Source of the DNA: a bacterium
GTDB taxonomy: Bacteria; Patescibacteriota; Minisyncoccia; Moranbacterales; DUUL01
Length of the DNA stretch: 37,397 nucleotides
NCBI GenBank assembly: GCA_018675685.1
Contig: JABGXP010000006.1
Coordinates: 1 to 37,397, forward strand
Direction of reading: 5' to 3'
The notes below the pieces were generated by a model that saw only the letters and a list, made by a program, of their open reading frames with translations, was not told the origin of the DNA and did not search any database. How positions within the stretch are numbered: position 1 is the stretch's first letter; each line of letters opens with the position of its first letter. Shown piece after piece: positions 13,408-20,938 of the stretch. The position numbers were made by a program, and so were the translations under genes.

Positions 13408-14655
13408 ATGAAAGACAGTATTCATTCAACCGATTATCATTTTTCGGGAGGCCAGGCTCTGCTTGGTGCACAAATGATGTTTGTTGCTTTTGGGGCGCTA
13501 GTACTCGTTCCAATTCTGACGGGGCTTAATCCTAACGTTGCTCTTTTCACAGCTGGATTTGGAACTCTTATCTTTCAAATTGTTACCAAAGGCAAGGTTC
13601 CAATTTTTCTGGCCAGCTCATTTGCTTTTATTGCTCCAATTATCTATGGCGTTCAAAATTGGGGAATTCCTGGCACTATGTGTGGCTTGTTGTTTGCTGG
13701 TTTCTTCTATATATTCTTGAGTTTTCTTGTTCGAAAATTCGGAGGAGGATTCCTGCATCAGTTATTGCCGCCAGTTGTGACCGGGCCAGTTATCATGGTT
13801 ATTGGGCTCATGCTTTCCCCAGTTGGTGTTAACATGGCCACAGGGAAGACAGGCGATGGAAGTATTGTGCTGGTAGCACCTATGACCGCCGCAATTATTT
13901 TTTTGACCACCTTGCTGGTCGCTGTGATAGTGACATTGAAAGCCAGAGGTGTGTTCCGATTGGTGCCGATCTTAGTGGCGATTATTGTGGGATACGTTCT
14001 CTCAATTTTCTTTGGCATTGTTGATTTTACACCAGTCAAAGAAGCTGCTTGGCTTTCTGTGCCGAGTTTTGTCTTACCAGAGTGGAATCTGGCTGCGATC
14101 CTTTTTATTGTTCCTGTAGCAATTGCCCCCGCCATTGAACATTTTGGCGATGTTTTGGCGATTGGCGGGGTGACTGGAAAAGATTATGTTAATGATCCTG
14201 GAATTGACAAAACCATGTTAGGCGACGGATTAGCAACTAGCTTTGCTGCAATGCTAGGTGGGCCTCCAAATACTACCTATTCTGAGGTAACTGGAGCAGT
14301 AACGCTCACCAAGGCATTTAACCCAGCCATCATGACCTGGGCGGCAATTTTCGCTATCTTACTTTCATTTATCGGAAAGTTGGGAGCTTTGTTGCAAACA
14401 ATCCCTGTGCCAGTAATGGGCGGGATCATGATGCTGCTGTTTGGAGCAATTACCTTCGTTGGTATCGGAATCTTACTAAGAGGCAAAATTGATCCTCAGA
14501 GCAACAGAAACCTGATTATTGTTTCCCTGATTCTAGTTGTTGGCATCGGTGGGTTGGTGTTCTCCTTAGGGAGCTTCTCTATTTCTGGTATAGGCCTTGC
14601 GGGAATTGTTGGAGTTATTCTTAATCAAATTCTGCCCAAGGAAAATGCAGAATAA
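13408..14655 (+). CDS. uraA: Uracil/xanthine permease of the NCS2 (NAT) family, UraA-like (415 aa)
   Basis: An integral membrane proton symporter for a nucleobase, with about 14 helices split into core and gate domains. I chose the ATG at 13408 because AGGGAGG lies 6 nt before it; an upstream ATG at 13336 would add a non-membrane tail. Substrate-site motifs of the family are visible: IAPAIEHFGD (transport Glu in the 'E-H' of helix 8) and GGPPNTTYSEVTGA, the NAT signature on helix 10 with its Glu. The EHFGD/NTTYSE pair points to uracil more than xanthine or ascorbate. It would let a cell with limited pyrimidine synthesis import uracil (inference). It is a single gene closed by the terminator at 14680-14715. 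The 212 nt before it hold no promoter I can assign with confidence. Confidence 0.85.
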   Translation: MKDSIHSTDYHFSGGQALLGAQMMFVAFGALVLVPILTGLNPNVALFTAGFGTLIFQIVTKGKVPIFLASSFAFIAPIIYGVQNWGIPGTMCGLLFAGFFYIFLSFLVRKFGGGFLHQLLPPVVTGPVIMVIGLMLSPVGVNMATGKTGDGSIVLVAPMTAAIIFLTTLLVAVIVTLKARGVFRLVPILVAIIVGYVLSIFFGIVDFTPVKEAAWLSVPSFVLPEWNLAAILFIVPVAIAPAIEHFGDVLAIGGVTGKDYVNDPGIDKTMLGDGLATSFAAMLGGPPNTTYSEVTGAVTLTKAFNPAIMTWAAIFAILLSFIGKLGALLQTIPVPVMGGIMMLLFGAITFVGIGILLRGKIDPQSNRNLIIVSLILVVGIGGLVFSLGSFSISGIGLAGIVGVILNQILPKENAE

Positions 14656-14679
14656 TTTTTTTTAAACCTAAAGAAAATG

Positions 14680-14715
14680 AAAATAGCGGATTACATTGTG
14701 ATTCGCTATTTTTCT
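14680..14715 (+). terminator. Intrinsic terminator of the permease gene
   Basis: AAAATAGCG (14680-14688) pairs with CGCTATTTT (14704-14712), followed by TCT. Confidence 0.75.
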
Positions 14716-14741
14716 ATTCCCTCGGGGATATTGGCTTTTTG

Positions 14742-14750
14742 TGCTAGAAT
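14742..14750 (+). promoter_or_regulatory. Extended -10 promoter of the 280-aa membrane protein
   Basis: TGC-TAGAAT (TAGAAT 14745-14750) forms an extended -10, and no good -35 box is seen. The gene starts 21 nt downstream. Confidence 0.45.
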
Positions 14751-14770
14751 AATGTTAAACATTACAAACC

Positions 14771-15613
14771 ATGATTCCACAGAAACAAACAAAAATAAAA
14801 CCAAAAAATGAGAGCGTAGACTACGCCGAGAAGAAGTTTAATCACCAAATAAATAAAAGGATTGAGAGAATTTTTTTCTGGTCACTCGTTTTGTTTTTAA
14901 TAGTTTCTTTTTTCGCACGCAACAATTTTAAAAGTGTGAAATCTCCGAATTCAAAACTTTTCAATGAACCAATACGAACAGAGCTTGCAGATTCTTCACC
15001 GATTGAATTTTCCCAAGATGGATTCAAGTTTACTTTGACGCCACTCTATGAATATGAAATGTCAGCCTTAGTGGTGAATCGATTGGATTATACTTGGTTT
15101 AGTTTAACGAGAGCTAGTAATGCTTTCCCAATGGATCTTTGTATGACTTGGGGGGAAAACATTAGGAGTGGAGCATATCGTCATAGCTCTGTTAACTTTC
15201 GTCAGGATTTTAGATTTTGTTTTGGAAATTGGAGTCGCGAGTCAAACTTCTCTTGGGCTGAAGTTTCTAATAATCATCTCGTGATTGAAGATGAAGCAAT
15301 TCGTAAAAAGGCAATGTCGATTGTTGAGGGTGATCAAATCCACTTGAGGGGTAAATTGGTAAACGTGAAAGCCGAAAATATGGATGGAAATCTAGGGAAA
15401 TATGAAAATCAAATCAGCAATTGGAACTCGAGTGTGAAACTTGGTGATAGCGGAGCAGGTGCTTGCGAAGTAATCTTTGTGGAAGAGCTGGAAATTCTCA
15501 AAAAAGGAAACCCCTTCTTTTTCCATGGATTCAAATTTGCACTATATGCGCTCCTGAGTATAATTTTTTGGAAAGTAGGAGTATTTTTCTATGAGATATG
15601 GAGAGAAAAGTAG
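14771..15613 (+). CDS. Bitopic membrane protein with an extracytoplasmic domain (280 aa)
   Basis: A basic N-terminal tail (about 1-34) precedes a membrane helix (FFWSLVLFLIVSFFA, about 35-49). The extracytoplasmic domain (about 60-250) follows, then a C-terminal hydrophobic stretch (HGFKFALYALLSIIFWKVGV, about 254-273). Within the domain are CMTWG, FSWAEVSNNHLV, GDQIHLRGKLVNV and a GAGACEVIFVEELEIL segment. From memory, the last two recur in a widespread uncharacterised family with an OB-like fold. The three Cys residues (in CMTWG, RFCFG and ACEVI) could form disulfides. Function is unknown. It is a single gene with its own promoter, convergent with the membrane-protein gene at 15689. Confidence 0.75.
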   Translation: MIPQKQTKIKPKNESVDYAEKKFNHQINKRIERIFFWSLVLFLIVSFFARNNFKSVKSPNSKLFNEPIRTELADSSPIEFSQDGFKFTLTPLYEYEMSALVVNRLDYTWFSLTRASNAFPMDLCMTWGENIRSGAYRHSSVNFRQDFRFCFGNWSRESNFSWAEVSNNHLVIEDEAIRKKAMSIVEGDQIHLRGKLVNVKAENMDGNLGKYENQISNWNSSVKLGDSGAGACEVIFVEELEILKKGNPFFFHGFKFALYALLSIIFWKVGVFFYEIWREK

Positions 15614-15640
15614 GATTTCATTGTTTTTTTGTTATAAAAA

Positions 15641-15682
15641 AAAGAAGTCCCGTCAACTAAATATGTTGACGGGACTTTCTTT
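15641..15682. terminator. Bidirectional terminator between convergent genes
   Basis: AAGTCCCGTCAAC (15645-15657) pairs with 15665-15677 (13/13). It ends in TTCTTT on the plus strand and a T8 run on the minus strand, so it can stop both genes. Confidence 0.85.
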
Positions 15683-15688
15683 GCCTTA

Positions 15689-16042
15689 TTAGGCTGTGGC
15701 TGGGGGGAGACAGAGAATTTTTTCCTTTTTGTAACCTCGCCAACATTTCTTTAAAGTGTAAACTGTTTCTACGTAGGCTTTTTTTATTCCGGAAACCTCC
15801 CTTTCCTCGCTATAAGAGAGGCCAAACTTTGTGATTGGATGGTTAAGATAACCAATTTCCAAAACGCCTGAACTTGCTTGGAGTTCCAGATATGTTCTGT
15901 CGCTTACCCATTTTCCACCATTCCTTTGGATAAAGTTAACAATGCGATTGTTAATGGCAATCCAAAAGCAATAGATAAATCCGCCAATCGCGATCGTAAG
16001 AAGGACGAATAAAACGGACATCCCAACAATGTAAGTATTCAT
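15689..16042 (-). CDS. Small single-pass membrane protein (117 aa)
   Basis: An N-terminal membrane helix (SVLFVLLTIAIGGFIYCFWIA, about 9-29) is followed by a short soluble domain with a probable beta sheet (VLEIGYLNHPITKFG) and a basic C-terminal part (KKCWRGYKKEK). I do not recognise the family. The start is well supported: AAGGGAG lies 9 nt before the ATG. A likely minus-strand promoter, TTGATT-17-TAAAGT, spans 16127-16099. It lies downstream of the two small RNAs, which have their own terminators, so the gene is probably transcribed separately. Confidence 0.65.
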   Translation of the reverse strand: MNTYIVGMSVLFVLLTIAIGGFIYCFWIAINNRIVNFIQRNGGKWVSDRTYLELQASSGVLEIGYLNHPITKFGLSYSEEREVSGIKKAYVETVYTLKKCWRGYKKEKILCLPPATA

Positions 16043-16098
16043 AATACTTCTCCCTTAGAAAGATTGTTAATTTACTCTTTTGTCTTCAAAGATGTTTA

Positions 16099-16127
16099 AC
16101 TTTAACATAAAAACGTGCAAAAATCAA
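16099..16127 (-). promoter_or_regulatory. Candidate promoter of the 117-aa membrane protein
   Basis: On the minus strand TTGATT (16127-16122), a 17-nt spacer and TAAAGT (16104-16099). Confidence 0.45.
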
Positions 16128-16179
16128 TAGTAAATCGAGAGATTAAAAAAGAAGTAGCCCCATCGATATATTTTTTAGA

Positions 16180-16313
16180 TAAAAAAAGTCCCCGATAAAT
16201 CGTTGACATGCGTTGGAAAAAGAATGGGTTTGCATGTATGCAATATATGGGGGACTTGTAGCTTGTTCAAATTTAGAACAATATTTTTTTGGTACTTTGC
16301 TTCTCTGAAGCTT
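16180..16313 (-). ncRNA. Small structured RNA, copy 1 of two (about 135 nt)
   Basis: Promoter (minus strand): TTGACA 16347-16342, a 16-nt spacer, TATATT 16325-16320; start near 16313. The transcript begins with the hairpin GCTTC/GAAGC, then TTGTTC/GAACAA (near 16265-16280). Its terminator stem is AAGTCCCC (16250-16257 arm) with GGGGACTT (16186-16193 arm) and T7. Inside that stem lies a 20-nt motif, 16192-16211 (plus strand CCGATAAATCGTTGACATGC), shared at 18/20 with copy 2. No coding frame looks real across it. I know no RNA family with this motif. The shared core inside a terminator-like outer stem suggests a stand-alone RNA, not a plain terminator. Confidence 0.65.
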
Positions 16314-16319
16314 ATTTAT

Positions 16320-16347
16320 AATATAACGCAATCTAGAGGATTGTCAA
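16320..16347 (-). promoter_or_regulatory. Promoter of small RNA copy 1
   Basis: TTGACA at 16347-16342, a 16-nt spacer and TATATT at 16325-16320 on the minus strand. The same 16-nt spacing is used by copy 2. Confidence 0.75.
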
Positions 16348-16396
16348 ATTTTTCAGACAAAGTATGTGAAAAATCTTTCAAAGCCCTTATAAGGCA

Positions 16397-16481
16397 ATGA
16401 AAAAAGCTTCCGATAAATCGTTAGCATGCTGTGTTGGTTGCATTACTGCGAAGGGAAGCTTTTTGTAATCTCTTTGAGATT
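16397..16481 (-). ncRNA. Small structured RNA, copy 2 of two (about 85 nt)
   Basis: Promoter: TTGACA 16515-16510, a 16-nt spacer, TATAAT 16493-16488; start near 16481. The RNA opens with AATCTC/GAGATT (16468-16482) and then folds on one stem: GGAAGCTTTTT (16454-16464) with AAAAAGCTTCC (16401-16411), ending in T6. The conserved core (plus strand CCGATAAATCGTTAGCATGC) is at 16410-16429. Where copy 1 has GTCCCC in the outer stem this copy has AGCTTCC: both arms changed together, so the pairing is kept. That is covariation support for a real RNA helix. Confidence 0.7.
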
Positions 16482-16487
16482 ATTTAT

Positions 16488-16515
16488 ATTATAGCGTAGT
16501 TAAAAATACTGTCAA
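16488..16515 (-). promoter_or_regulatory. Promoter of small RNA copy 2
   Basis: Consensus TTGACA (16515-16510) and TATAAT (16493-16488) with a 16-nt spacer on the minus strand. Confidence 0.8.
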
Positions 16516-16616
16516 CTTTTTCCAATAGAGTGCGTTAAGAAGGTCTTTTAATGCCTCAAAGTAATGTAAAAAAGAGAATAATAAATCTTTCTTTTAAAAC
16601 TCAAAGATGGTATCTA

Positions 16617-16645
16617 TTGACAAAATAAAACTTAGGTGGTATACT
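16617..16645 (+). promoter_or_regulatory. Promoter of the DEAD-box helicase gene
   Basis: TTGACA (16617-16622), a 17-nt spacer and TATACT (16640-16645). The leader is about 70 nt with no obvious Shine-Dalgarno sequence. Confidence 0.8.
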
Positions 16646-16722
16646 TAGTTTTTATGTTAATGCTTGTCAAGAACTGTATAAGAACTACTGAGTATCTAAA
16701 CATAAAATGATTATTAATTTTT

Positions 16723-17964
16723 ATGTTGGATACAATGTACAAAAAGAGAGATGCGCGACAGCCGCGCAGTAATAATGGCTGGAAAAAAAGAGGATCTGGA
16801 GCTGGAAACGGTTCAAGACCTGGAAACGGTTCAAGATTCGGAGGAAGAAAATTTACTGGCAACACGATTGACATCAATCGTTTTATCAGTAAAGCAGAGC
16901 CAGTTAAAGAAGAAGAGGTTTTCGAACCTCGTTATTCTTTTGATGAACTCAAGATCAGCAATGTGCTGAAGCAAGCAATCACAAACAAAGGTTTTAAAAC
17001 CCCAACTCCTATTCAGGACGAGGCAATCCCTGCTATTTTGGAGGGACAAGATGTGATTGGGCTAGCAAATACAGGAACTGGAAAAACAGCAGCTTTTCTA
17101 ATCCCAATGATTAACAAAATTTTGAGTAATCCTAGGGAAAAAGTGCTTATTGTTGTTCCAATACGGGAACTAGCAATTCAAATTCAAGAAGAGTTCAGGA
17201 TACTTGCACAAAGAACCAATATTTCATCTGTTGTTGTAGTTGGTGGTGCTAATATTCACAGACAAATCAGAGATCTGCAGAGACGTAATAACGTAGTAAT
17301 TGGAACACCCGGAAGGTTAAAAGATCTAATCGATCGAAAAAAACTTGATCTGTCACAGTTTGCCAATGTCGTTTTGGACGAAGCTGATCGAATGCTGGAT
17401 ATGGGATTTATTGGTGATATTAAGTTATTTATGTCATTAGTGGCTAAGAAAAGACAAACAATGTTATTTTCTGCTACATTCCCAAGAGAAATTGAAAATT
17501 TAGTTAAAGATTTTTTAACAAACCCACAGAAAATTTCACTTAAAACTCGTGAAACATCGAAGCAAATCGAGCAGGACATTGTTCGAGTGAAAACTGGCGG
17601 GGACAAGATTGAAATCCTTCATGACGTTTTGAATAAAGCTGAATTTGAAAAAGTTCTAGTCTTTGCTCGAACAAAGCATGGAGCAGACAAGCTTTCAAGG
17701 AAATTGCATCAAAAAGGATTCAAAGCGGATTCTATTCATGGTGACAAGCCTCACAACAAGAGACAGAGAGTTTTGAAAATGTTCAAACAAAGTTCGATTG
17801 ATGTTCTAGTTGCAACTGACGTTGCTGCAAGAGGTCTAGATATTCCAAACGTTAGTCATGTTATTAACTATGATCTTCCAGCTACATATGAAGATTATGT
17901 TCATCGAATCGGTCGAACTGGACGAGCCGATAAACTAGGAACAGCTCTAACTTTCGTTGGGTAA
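16723..17964 (+). CDS. DEAD-box ATP-dependent RNA helicase (413 aa)
   Basis: It unwinds or remodels RNA using ATP. All family motifs are present: Q motif PTPIQDEAIP (94-103), motif I ANTGTGKT (115-122), Ia PIRELA (146-151), Ib TPGRL (195-199), DEAD (219-222), SAT (250-252), VLVFART (311-317), ATDVAARGLD (364-373) and HRIGRTGR (394-401). The protein stops only 12 residues after motif VI, so the usual basic C-terminal tail of RhlE/CsdA-type proteins is missing. Instead residues about 8-46 form a basic Gly/Arg/Ser-rich N-terminal tail with a short internal duplication (GNGSRPGNGSRFGG). RNA binding may thus have moved to the N-terminus (inference). The first ATG is used; ATG 16735 is an alternative. 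Confidence 0.9.
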   Translation: MLDTMYKKRDARQPRSNNGWKKRGSGAGNGSRPGNGSRFGGRKFTGNTIDINRFISKAEPVKEEEVFEPRYSFDELKISNVLKQAITNKGFKTPTPIQDEAIPAILEGQDVIGLANTGTGKTAAFLIPMINKILSNPREKVLIVVPIRELAIQIQEEFRILAQRTNISSVVVVGGANIHRQIRDLQRRNNVVIGTPGRLKDLIDRKKLDLSQFANVVLDEADRMLDMGFIGDIKLFMSLVAKKRQTMLFSATFPREIENLVKDFLTNPQKISLKTRETSKQIEQDIVRVKTGGDKIEILHDVLNKAEFEKVLVFARTKHGADKLSRKLHQKGFKADSIHGDKPHNKRQRVLKMFKQSSIDVLVATDVAARGLDIPNVSHVINYDLPATYEDYVHRIGRTGRADKLGTALTFVG

Positions 17965-18005
17965 ACCTAAAAATAGGAAAGATTTTAAATAGTCTTCTAT
18001 TAAAC

Positions 18006-18044
18006 AAAAAACATTGGATTCTCATTTGAGACCAGTGTTTTTTG
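18006..18044 (+). terminator. Intrinsic terminator of the helicase gene
   Basis: AAAAAACATTGG (18006-18017) pairs with CCAGTGTTTTTT (18032-18043), one G-U pair, then TG and further Ts. Confidence 0.8.
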
Positions 18045-18056
18045 TTTTCTTTTTTG

Positions 18057-18084
18057 TTGACAAGGCTTTGTTTTTAGTTATAAT
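18057..18084 (+). promoter_or_regulatory. Promoter of the iron-sulfur cluster operon
   Basis: TTGACA (18057-18062), a 16-nt spacer and TATAAT (18079-18084). Control by the first gene's Rrf2 product is expected, but I cannot point to its operator. Confidence 0.8.
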
Positions 18085-18141
18085 ATTAATACATAGTAAA
18101 AAGGTAGGCATTAAAAACATTTACAATTAACTAAAAGAAAA

Positions 18142-18555
18142 ATGAAATTTTCTAAAAGTTCGACCTATGGACTCAGAGCAATGGCTCGTTTGGCGAAATA
18201 TTGGGAAGTAGAATTTATTTCTGTGACAGAAATCTCTCTTCGAGAAGGCATTTCAAAAAAATACCTAGAGCAAATCTTCACAAAGCTCAAAAATGCTAAT
18301 TTAGTTGAATCTGGAAAAGGAAGACAGGGCGGTTATAGACTTTTGCAAAAACCTGAGGAAATAAATGTCTATGAAATTGTGAATGTGTTAGAGGGAGGGG
18401 TCAGTCCTTCTAATTGCTTGGCCCATGATGGAGAGTTTATTTGTGAAAAAAAAGACAAATGTGGAGTTGTTTCGCTCTTGGCGGAAATCCAAGGTGTCAC
18501 TAGGGACATCTTAACTAAAACTTCATTGAGAGACGTTGAAAGAAATCATAAATAA
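18142..18555 (+). CDS. iscR: Rrf2-family iron-sulfur regulator, IscR-like (137 aa)
   Basis: A winged-helix repressor that senses iron-sulfur cluster status. The N-terminus, KFSKSSTYGLRAMARLA (2-18), and the recognition region ISKKYLEQIFTKLKNANLVESGKGRQGGY (37-65, shown here by its key pieces KKYLEQI and GRQGGY) are typical of Rrf2. Cys92, Cys101 and Cys107 occupy the cluster-binding loop; in E. coli IscR the ligands are Cys92, Cys98, Cys104 and a His (family knowledge). The spacing 9/6 differs from E. coli 6/6, but CysU-type Rrf2 proteins vary here. It is the first gene of an iscR-iscU-iscS operon, the usual place for an autoregulator. NsrR is a possible alternative, but the neighbours favour IscR. 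Confidence 0.85.
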   Translation: MKFSKSSTYGLRAMARLAKYWEVEFISVTEISLREGISKKYLEQIFTKLKNANLVESGKGRQGGYRLLQKPEEINVYEIVNVLEGGVSPSNCLAHDGEFICEKKDKCGVVSLLAEIQGVTRDILTKTSLRDVERNHK

Positions 18556-18576
18556 AAGAATAAACATTTTAAAAAT

Positions 18577-18969
18577 ATGTATACAAAACAAGTACTTGAT
18601 CATTTTCGCAATCCAAGAAATTTGGGCGCTTTAAAAAATTCTGACGCAATTGGGCAAAAAGGGAATCCTGCTTGCGGAGATGTGATGAAAATATATTTGA
18701 AAGTCGGTAGTAGAGACGGTGACGGGACTGCAAAGCAGGAGTATATCCAAGATATCCGCTTTGAAACATTGGGGTGTGCTGCTGCTATTGCAGTTTCATC
18801 CTTACTTACCGAGGCCGCGAAAGGAAAATCGCTTAAGGAAGCAAAAGCCATTACAAAAAATCGAATCATAGAAGACGCAGGTGGATTGCCACCAGCAAAA
18901 ATTCATTGTTCAATGTTGGGCATCGACGCCCTACGAGAAGCTATTGATAATTATCAACAAAGTAAATAA
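18577..18969 (+). CDS. iscU: Iron-sulfur cluster scaffold protein, IscU/NifU N-terminal type (130 aa)
   Basis: The scaffold on which [2Fe-2S] clusters are built before transfer to apo-proteins. It carries the three canonical cluster-ligand cysteines: Cys33 in GNPACGD (29-35), Cys67 in ETLGCAAAIA (63-72) and Cys111 in PPAKIHCSML (105-114). Asp35 follows Cys33 as in the family, and His110 precedes the third Cys. The length equals that of free-standing IscU. An insertion of polar residues (SRDGDGTAKQ, about 45-54) is unusual compared with E. coli IscU, and the Lys before Cys33 matches NifU N-domains less well, so 'NifU-like' is an equally fair name. It lies 21 nt after iscR and 4 nt before iscS. 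Confidence 0.9.
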   Translation: MYTKQVLDHFRNPRNLGALKNSDAIGQKGNPACGDVMKIYLKVGSRDGDGTAKQEYIQDIRFETLGCAAAIAVSSLLTEAAKGKSLKEAKAITKNRIIEDAGGLPPAKIHCSMLGIDALREAIDNYQQSK

Positions 18970-18973
18970 AAAT

Positions 18974-20173
18974 ATGCAGAAAATCTATCTTGATCACAGT
19001 GCTACGACACCAATGAATGAAAAAGTATTAGACGCAATGATGCCATACTTCACTAGTGAATTTGGCAATGCGACATCAATCCACACTTTCGGTCAAAAAG
19101 CTTCACTAGCAGTTCAAAGAGCTCGAGAGAACACAGCATTGTTCTTGAATTGCAAGGCCAGCGAAGTTGTTTTCACATCAGGAGCAACAGAAGCAAATAA
19201 CATAGCAATACTAGGTTTAATAAAAGCATTGCAAAAAAATAATTTGGGGAAAATTCATATCATCACCAGCACTATTGAGCACCCAGCAGTTCTAGAATGT
19301 TTTCAGTTGCTGGAAAAAGAGGATGATATAGAAGTCAGTTATCTCCCGGTGAATTCAAAGGGAATTGTTTCAAAAGACGAGTTCGAAAAATTGATAAAAG
19401 ATAATACGGTTTTTGTTTCCATGATGTATGTGAATAATGAAACTGGGGCTGTGCAACCAATTCTTGATATAGCTAAAACTATTAAAAAAGTTAAAGAAAA
19501 AAGAAAAAAAGAAGGAGCTAAATTTCCACTATACTTTCATACTGACGCAGTGCAAGCTGCTAACTTTTTTTCATGTGATGTAAAAGACCTAGGAGTTGAT
19601 CTGATGTCGTTGTCTGGTCATAAGATATCTGGACCAAAGGGTGTTGGAGTTTTATTCGTTAAAGATAATATTGTCTTGGAGCCAATTCAATTCGGAGGTC
19701 ACCAAGAAAAAGGCTTGCGCAGTGGAACCTTGAACGTCCCTGGAATTGTTGGAATTGGTGAAGCGCTGTTGTTTGCAGAGGATCGAAGGAAAACGAATTC
19801 AAAAAAAGTTTCTGGTCTAAGAGATATGCTAATTGAAGGAGTCACTGAGAATATTCCCGATGTAGTTTTGAACGGAGACATGGATAACATTTCTCCTTTC
19901 CATGCCAATTTGGGATTTAAAGGTATTGAAGGGGAGTCAATTTTGCTTGACCTAGATTTCGAAGGAATTGCAGTTTCAACTGGTTCAGCCTGTGCTTCAG
20001 GTGCACTGAATCCATCACATGTGCTTCTTGCAATGGGGATTCGAAAGGAAGATGCACATGGTGCAATTCGTTTTACTCTGGGGAGTAGCAACACAGAGAA
20101 AGAAATCGAAACAGTGATCGAGAAGTTGCCGAAAATTATCAAACGACTTCGAAAGATTGCACCAAAAAACTAA
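18974..20173 (+). CDS. iscS: Cysteine desulfurase, IscS/NifS family (399 aa)
   Basis: A PLP enzyme that removes sulfur from cysteine as a persulfide and hands it to IscU. Start: ATG 18974, 4 nt after the iscU stop; an upstream in-frame start at 18881 lies inside iscU and is unlikely. Landmarks: YLDHSATTP (5-13), the PLP-stacking EHPA with His103 (102-105), SLSGHKISGPKG with the PLP Lys217 (212-223), and the persulfide loop STGSACASG with Cys340 (335-343). The loop of this length is that of group I (IscS/NifS) enzymes. The operon has no hscA/hscB, fdx or iscA; those functions must lie elsewhere or be absent. A terminator follows at 20190-20217. Confidence 0.92.
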   Translation: MQKIYLDHSATTPMNEKVLDAMMPYFTSEFGNATSIHTFGQKASLAVQRARENTALFLNCKASEVVFTSGATEANNIAILGLIKALQKNNLGKIHIITSTIEHPAVLECFQLLEKEDDIEVSYLPVNSKGIVSKDEFEKLIKDNTVFVSMMYVNNETGAVQPILDIAKTIKKVKEKRKKEGAKFPLYFHTDAVQAANFFSCDVKDLGVDLMSLSGHKISGPKGVGVLFVKDNIVLEPIQFGGHQEKGLRSGTLNVPGIVGIGEALLFAEDRRKTNSKKVSGLRDMLIEGVTENIPDVVLNGDMDNISPFHANLGFKGIEGESILLDLDFEGIAVSTGSACASGALNPSHVLLAMGIRKEDAHGAIRFTLGSSNTEKEIETVIEKLPKIIKRLRKIAPKN

Positions 20174-20189
20174 AGTTGAAGGCAATAGT

Positions 20190-20217
20190 AAAAAAGGCAT
20201 TTCCAGATGTCTTTTTT
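20190..20217 (+). terminator. Intrinsic terminator of the isc operon
   Basis: AAAAAAGGCAT (20190-20200) pairs with ATGTCTTTTTT (20207-20217), with one G-U pair. Confidence 0.75.
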
Positions 20218-20263
20218 GGTGCTATGATTGAAAATATTTTTTAAAACAATAAATAAATTAAAG

Positions 20264-20938
20264 ATGCCTGATTTTGGAAAAAAGTTAGAAAAAAAACTTG
20301 AAGAAGCAAGAAGAATCCTAGCAACAACAAAAAGAAAAGTTAATGTTGAAAAACTTGAACAACTTTCAGAAGAAATTAAGAAAGGTTTTGAGGAGAGAAT
20401 TGAGAAATTATCGCAAAAAAGGAATCTAATTGCTGAGGCAATTCGCAGTAAATTTAAGTTACGAAAATGGAAAGTTGGTGTAATTAGCTCAATTTTGAAA
20501 TCAAAGCCATGGGTGAGTTTTAAGCTTGCTTTGAGTGCACCTTTTATTTACAGCATTTTTATCCCAGCTGTTATCTTTCATTTATTCATTGAATTGTATC
20601 ACCAAGTAGCTTTCAGGCTCTATGGAATTCCCTTGGTGAAAATGAAGGATTATTTTGTTTTTGATCGTGTGCTTTTGTCATATTTAAACTGGCTCGAAAA
20701 GATTAACTGCCTGTATTGTAGTTATGTGAATTGCCTGATTGCGTATTCAGGAGAAATTGGAGGTAGAACAGAGCGTTTTTGGTGTCCGATCAAACATGCG
20801 AGAAAGGTTAAAGGTGTCCATTCTCAATATGGGAAATTTGTTGACTATCTAGATGGAGAAGAATTCAGAAAAAAACAGGAGCAACTAAGTGATTTTTCGA
20901 AAGAGAAACAGGAGCAAGCCGAAGAAGGACAAGAATAA
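20264..20938 (+). CDS. Conserved membrane-associated protein with a Cys/His cluster, unknown function (224 aa)
   Basis: I chose the ATG at 20264; a TTG at 20228 would add 12 residues. The N-terminal 75 residues are a charged coiled coil (many K/E/L). Two hydrophobic segments follow (WVSFKLALSAPFIYSIFIPA and VIFHLFIELYHQVAF, about 85-120), then a Cys/His-rich stretch: INCLYCSYVNCLIAY and ERFWCPIKHARK. The 'N-C-x-Y-C-S-Y-x-N' and 'W-C-P-I-K-H-A' pieces are ones I recall from a widespread uncharacterised bacterial family. Four Cys plus His could bind a metal or cluster (inference). It ends in an acidic, Gln-rich tail. Adjacency to the isc operon (about 90 nt, with a terminator between) may be chance. 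Confidence 0.65.
   Translation: MPDFGKKLEKKLEEARRILATTKRKVNVEKLEQLSEEIKKGFEERIEKLSQKRNLIAEAIRSKFKLRKWKVGVISSILKSKPWVSFKLALSAPFIYSIFIPAVIFHLFIELYHQVAFRLYGIPLVKMKDYFVFDRVLLSYLNWLEKINCLYCSYVNCLIAYSGEIGGRTERFWCPIKHARKVKGVHSQYGKFVDYLDGEEFRKKQEQLSDFSKEKQEQAEEGQE

Noticed and set aside
16143-16400. Short frames on both strands across the small RNA region
   Set aside because: They run through hairpins and promoters and show no protein pattern; the RNA features explain the sequence.
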